Shown here: in pieces, positions 63,599 to 64,000 of the stretch
How positions within the stretch are numbered: position 1 is the first letter of the stretch
Layout: every line of letters begins with the position of its first letter
NCBI GenBank assembly: GCA_031267575.1
Contig: JAIRYN010000017.1
Location: forward strand, 48,453 to 112,452
Source of the DNA: Synergistaceae bacterium
Lineage (GTDB): Bacteria; Synergistota; Synergistia; Synergistales; Aminobacteriaceae
DNA: 64,000 nt
Reading direction: 5' to 3'
Notes under the pieces: model-generated
Told to the model about the DNA's origin: nothing
Seen by the model: only the letters and a program-made list of their open reading frames with translations
Databases searched by the model: none
Program-made: the position numbers and the translations under genes

Positions 63599-63721
63599 AT
63601 GCGAAAGCAGATACGTCGCTGGAAAAGCCACAGAGGCAATAAGTACCCGACCAAGGTTCTTCTTATTGCCTCTGCTGTCTGCTGGATCGTAGTGCTGATT
63701 TTCTGGTGTTACATCCAGTAG
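63599..63721 (+). CDS. 40-residue single-span membrane micro-protein
   Basis: MRKQIRRWKSHRGNKYPTKV followed by LLIASAVCWIVVLIFWCYIQ. It has a basic head and one transmembrane helix. The only purine-rich site, GAGGA, is about 16 bases upstream. It is followed by a terminator hairpin, which favours a real transcript. It could be a small phage or toxin-like protein. Confidence 0.45.
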   Translation: MRKQIRRWKSHRGNKYPTKVLLIASAVCWIVVLIFWCYIQ

Positions 63722-63750
63722 CCGGTGACGGTTAGATTTACTGCTTCAAG

Positions 63751-63785
63751 GAGCCCGCAGGCCCTTCTCTGCGGCTCTTATTATA
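63751..63785 (+). terminator. Terminator hairpin at element edge
   Basis: GAGCCCGCAG and CTGCGGCTC pair with one bulged C, followed by TTATTATAT. It lies 30 bases after the micro-protein and 15 bases before the stop of the convergent partial gene. Confidence 0.75.
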
Positions 63786-63799
63786 TCATCTTCCCTTTT

Positions 63800-64000
63800 T
63801 CATTTTACAGGTATCCCGACCATATTCTTGGCTGCCTTTACCCCGTCGCCTTCCTCGCTTTCGCCCCCCCTCCACAAACTTAACGAACGACGAGCTCGCT
63901 TCAATCCCGTCATAGGTAAAGGGATAACGCTCAGTGAGAGAGCCTCCAAAACATACTCAGTTGCTTTTGCCATTTCCTCGTCCTCGATTTCGTCTTTATC
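63800..64000 (-). CDS. Partial gene at window edge, unrecognised
   Basis: 67 open codons on the minus strand ending at 63800. The residues include EMAKATEYVLEALSLSVIPL, then a basic patch KRARRSLSLWRGG, and end KNMVGIPVK. I do not recognise it. It lies in the phage-like region and continues beyond the window. Confidence 0.5.
   Translation of the reverse strand, partial: DKDEIEDEEMAKATEYVLEALSLSVIPLPMTGLKRARRSLSLWRGGESEEGDGVKAAKNMVGIPVK

Overview
The window looks like the replication-origin region of a diderm, probably anaerobic, amino-acid-fermenting bacterium. My best guess is a member of the Synergistota, at moderate confidence from gene content only. The first 10 kb is the classical origin neighbourhood (dnaA, oriC, dnaN, recF, mnmG, dciA). 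The ordinary genes are moderately GC-rich. Features that fit this kind of organism are a pyrophosphate-type phosphofructokinase, HflK/HflC, an RND efflux pair, heptose synthesis, a DUF1538 membrane protein and a lone HypF.

Layout. 1-9.5 kb: a partial cysteine desulfurase gene diverges from dnaA. The dnaA-dnaN gap is a very clear oriC with many DnaA boxes, a DnaA-trio track and an AT-rich stretch. recF, mnmG, dciA and a 633-residue winged-helix plus PD-(D/E)XK protein follow. 9.6-15 kb: homoserine dehydrogenase, a EutT-type cobalamin adenosyltransferase and hypF, separated by repeat-bearing, AT-rich gaps. 15.5-31 kb: an AT-rich surface-glycan island. It holds a Wzz-like protein, a GDP-D-glycero-D-manno-heptose pathway (hddA, gmhA, hddC, gmhB), glycosyltransferases, three left-handed beta-helix acyltransferases, a Wzy-like polymerase, an FkbM methyltransferase, a pyruvyltransferase-like protein and a TupA-like ATP-grasp protein. 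Two long homopolymer tracts (G9 and C11) inside coding sequences suggest phase variation.

28.8-35.4 kb is a graveyard: a decayed IS607-type element, a resolvase fragment carrying a MITE-like insertion, a decayed WYL / DUF2828 / RtcB-like cluster, and an integrase remnant. A small tautomerase gene sits intact inside it. 35.5-50 kb on the minus strand carries a secreted phosphodiester glycosidase, a hybrid histidine kinase, trmFO, topA, dprA and hflKC. On the plus strand there follow an unrecognised coiled-coil protein, pxpA and a secreted protein. 51-56.5 kb: a lysine-pathway operon (dapB-dapH-lysC), then a DUF1538 protein with a PII-like partner. 56.6-62.3 kb: PPi-phosphofructokinase (minus strand) and an RND efflux pair (plus strand). 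The window ends with tRNA-Val, tRNA-Leu and the edge of an integrated, probably phage-derived, element.

One signature runs through the whole window: about twenty short perfect or near-perfect tandem duplications of 7-27 bp. In apparently intact genes the repeat lengths are multiples of three. In three broken genes (tnpA, DUF2828, WYL) single duplications of 13, 11 and 10 bp sit exactly at the frameshift. Replication slippage therefore seems to be an important source of both protein variation and gene loss here.
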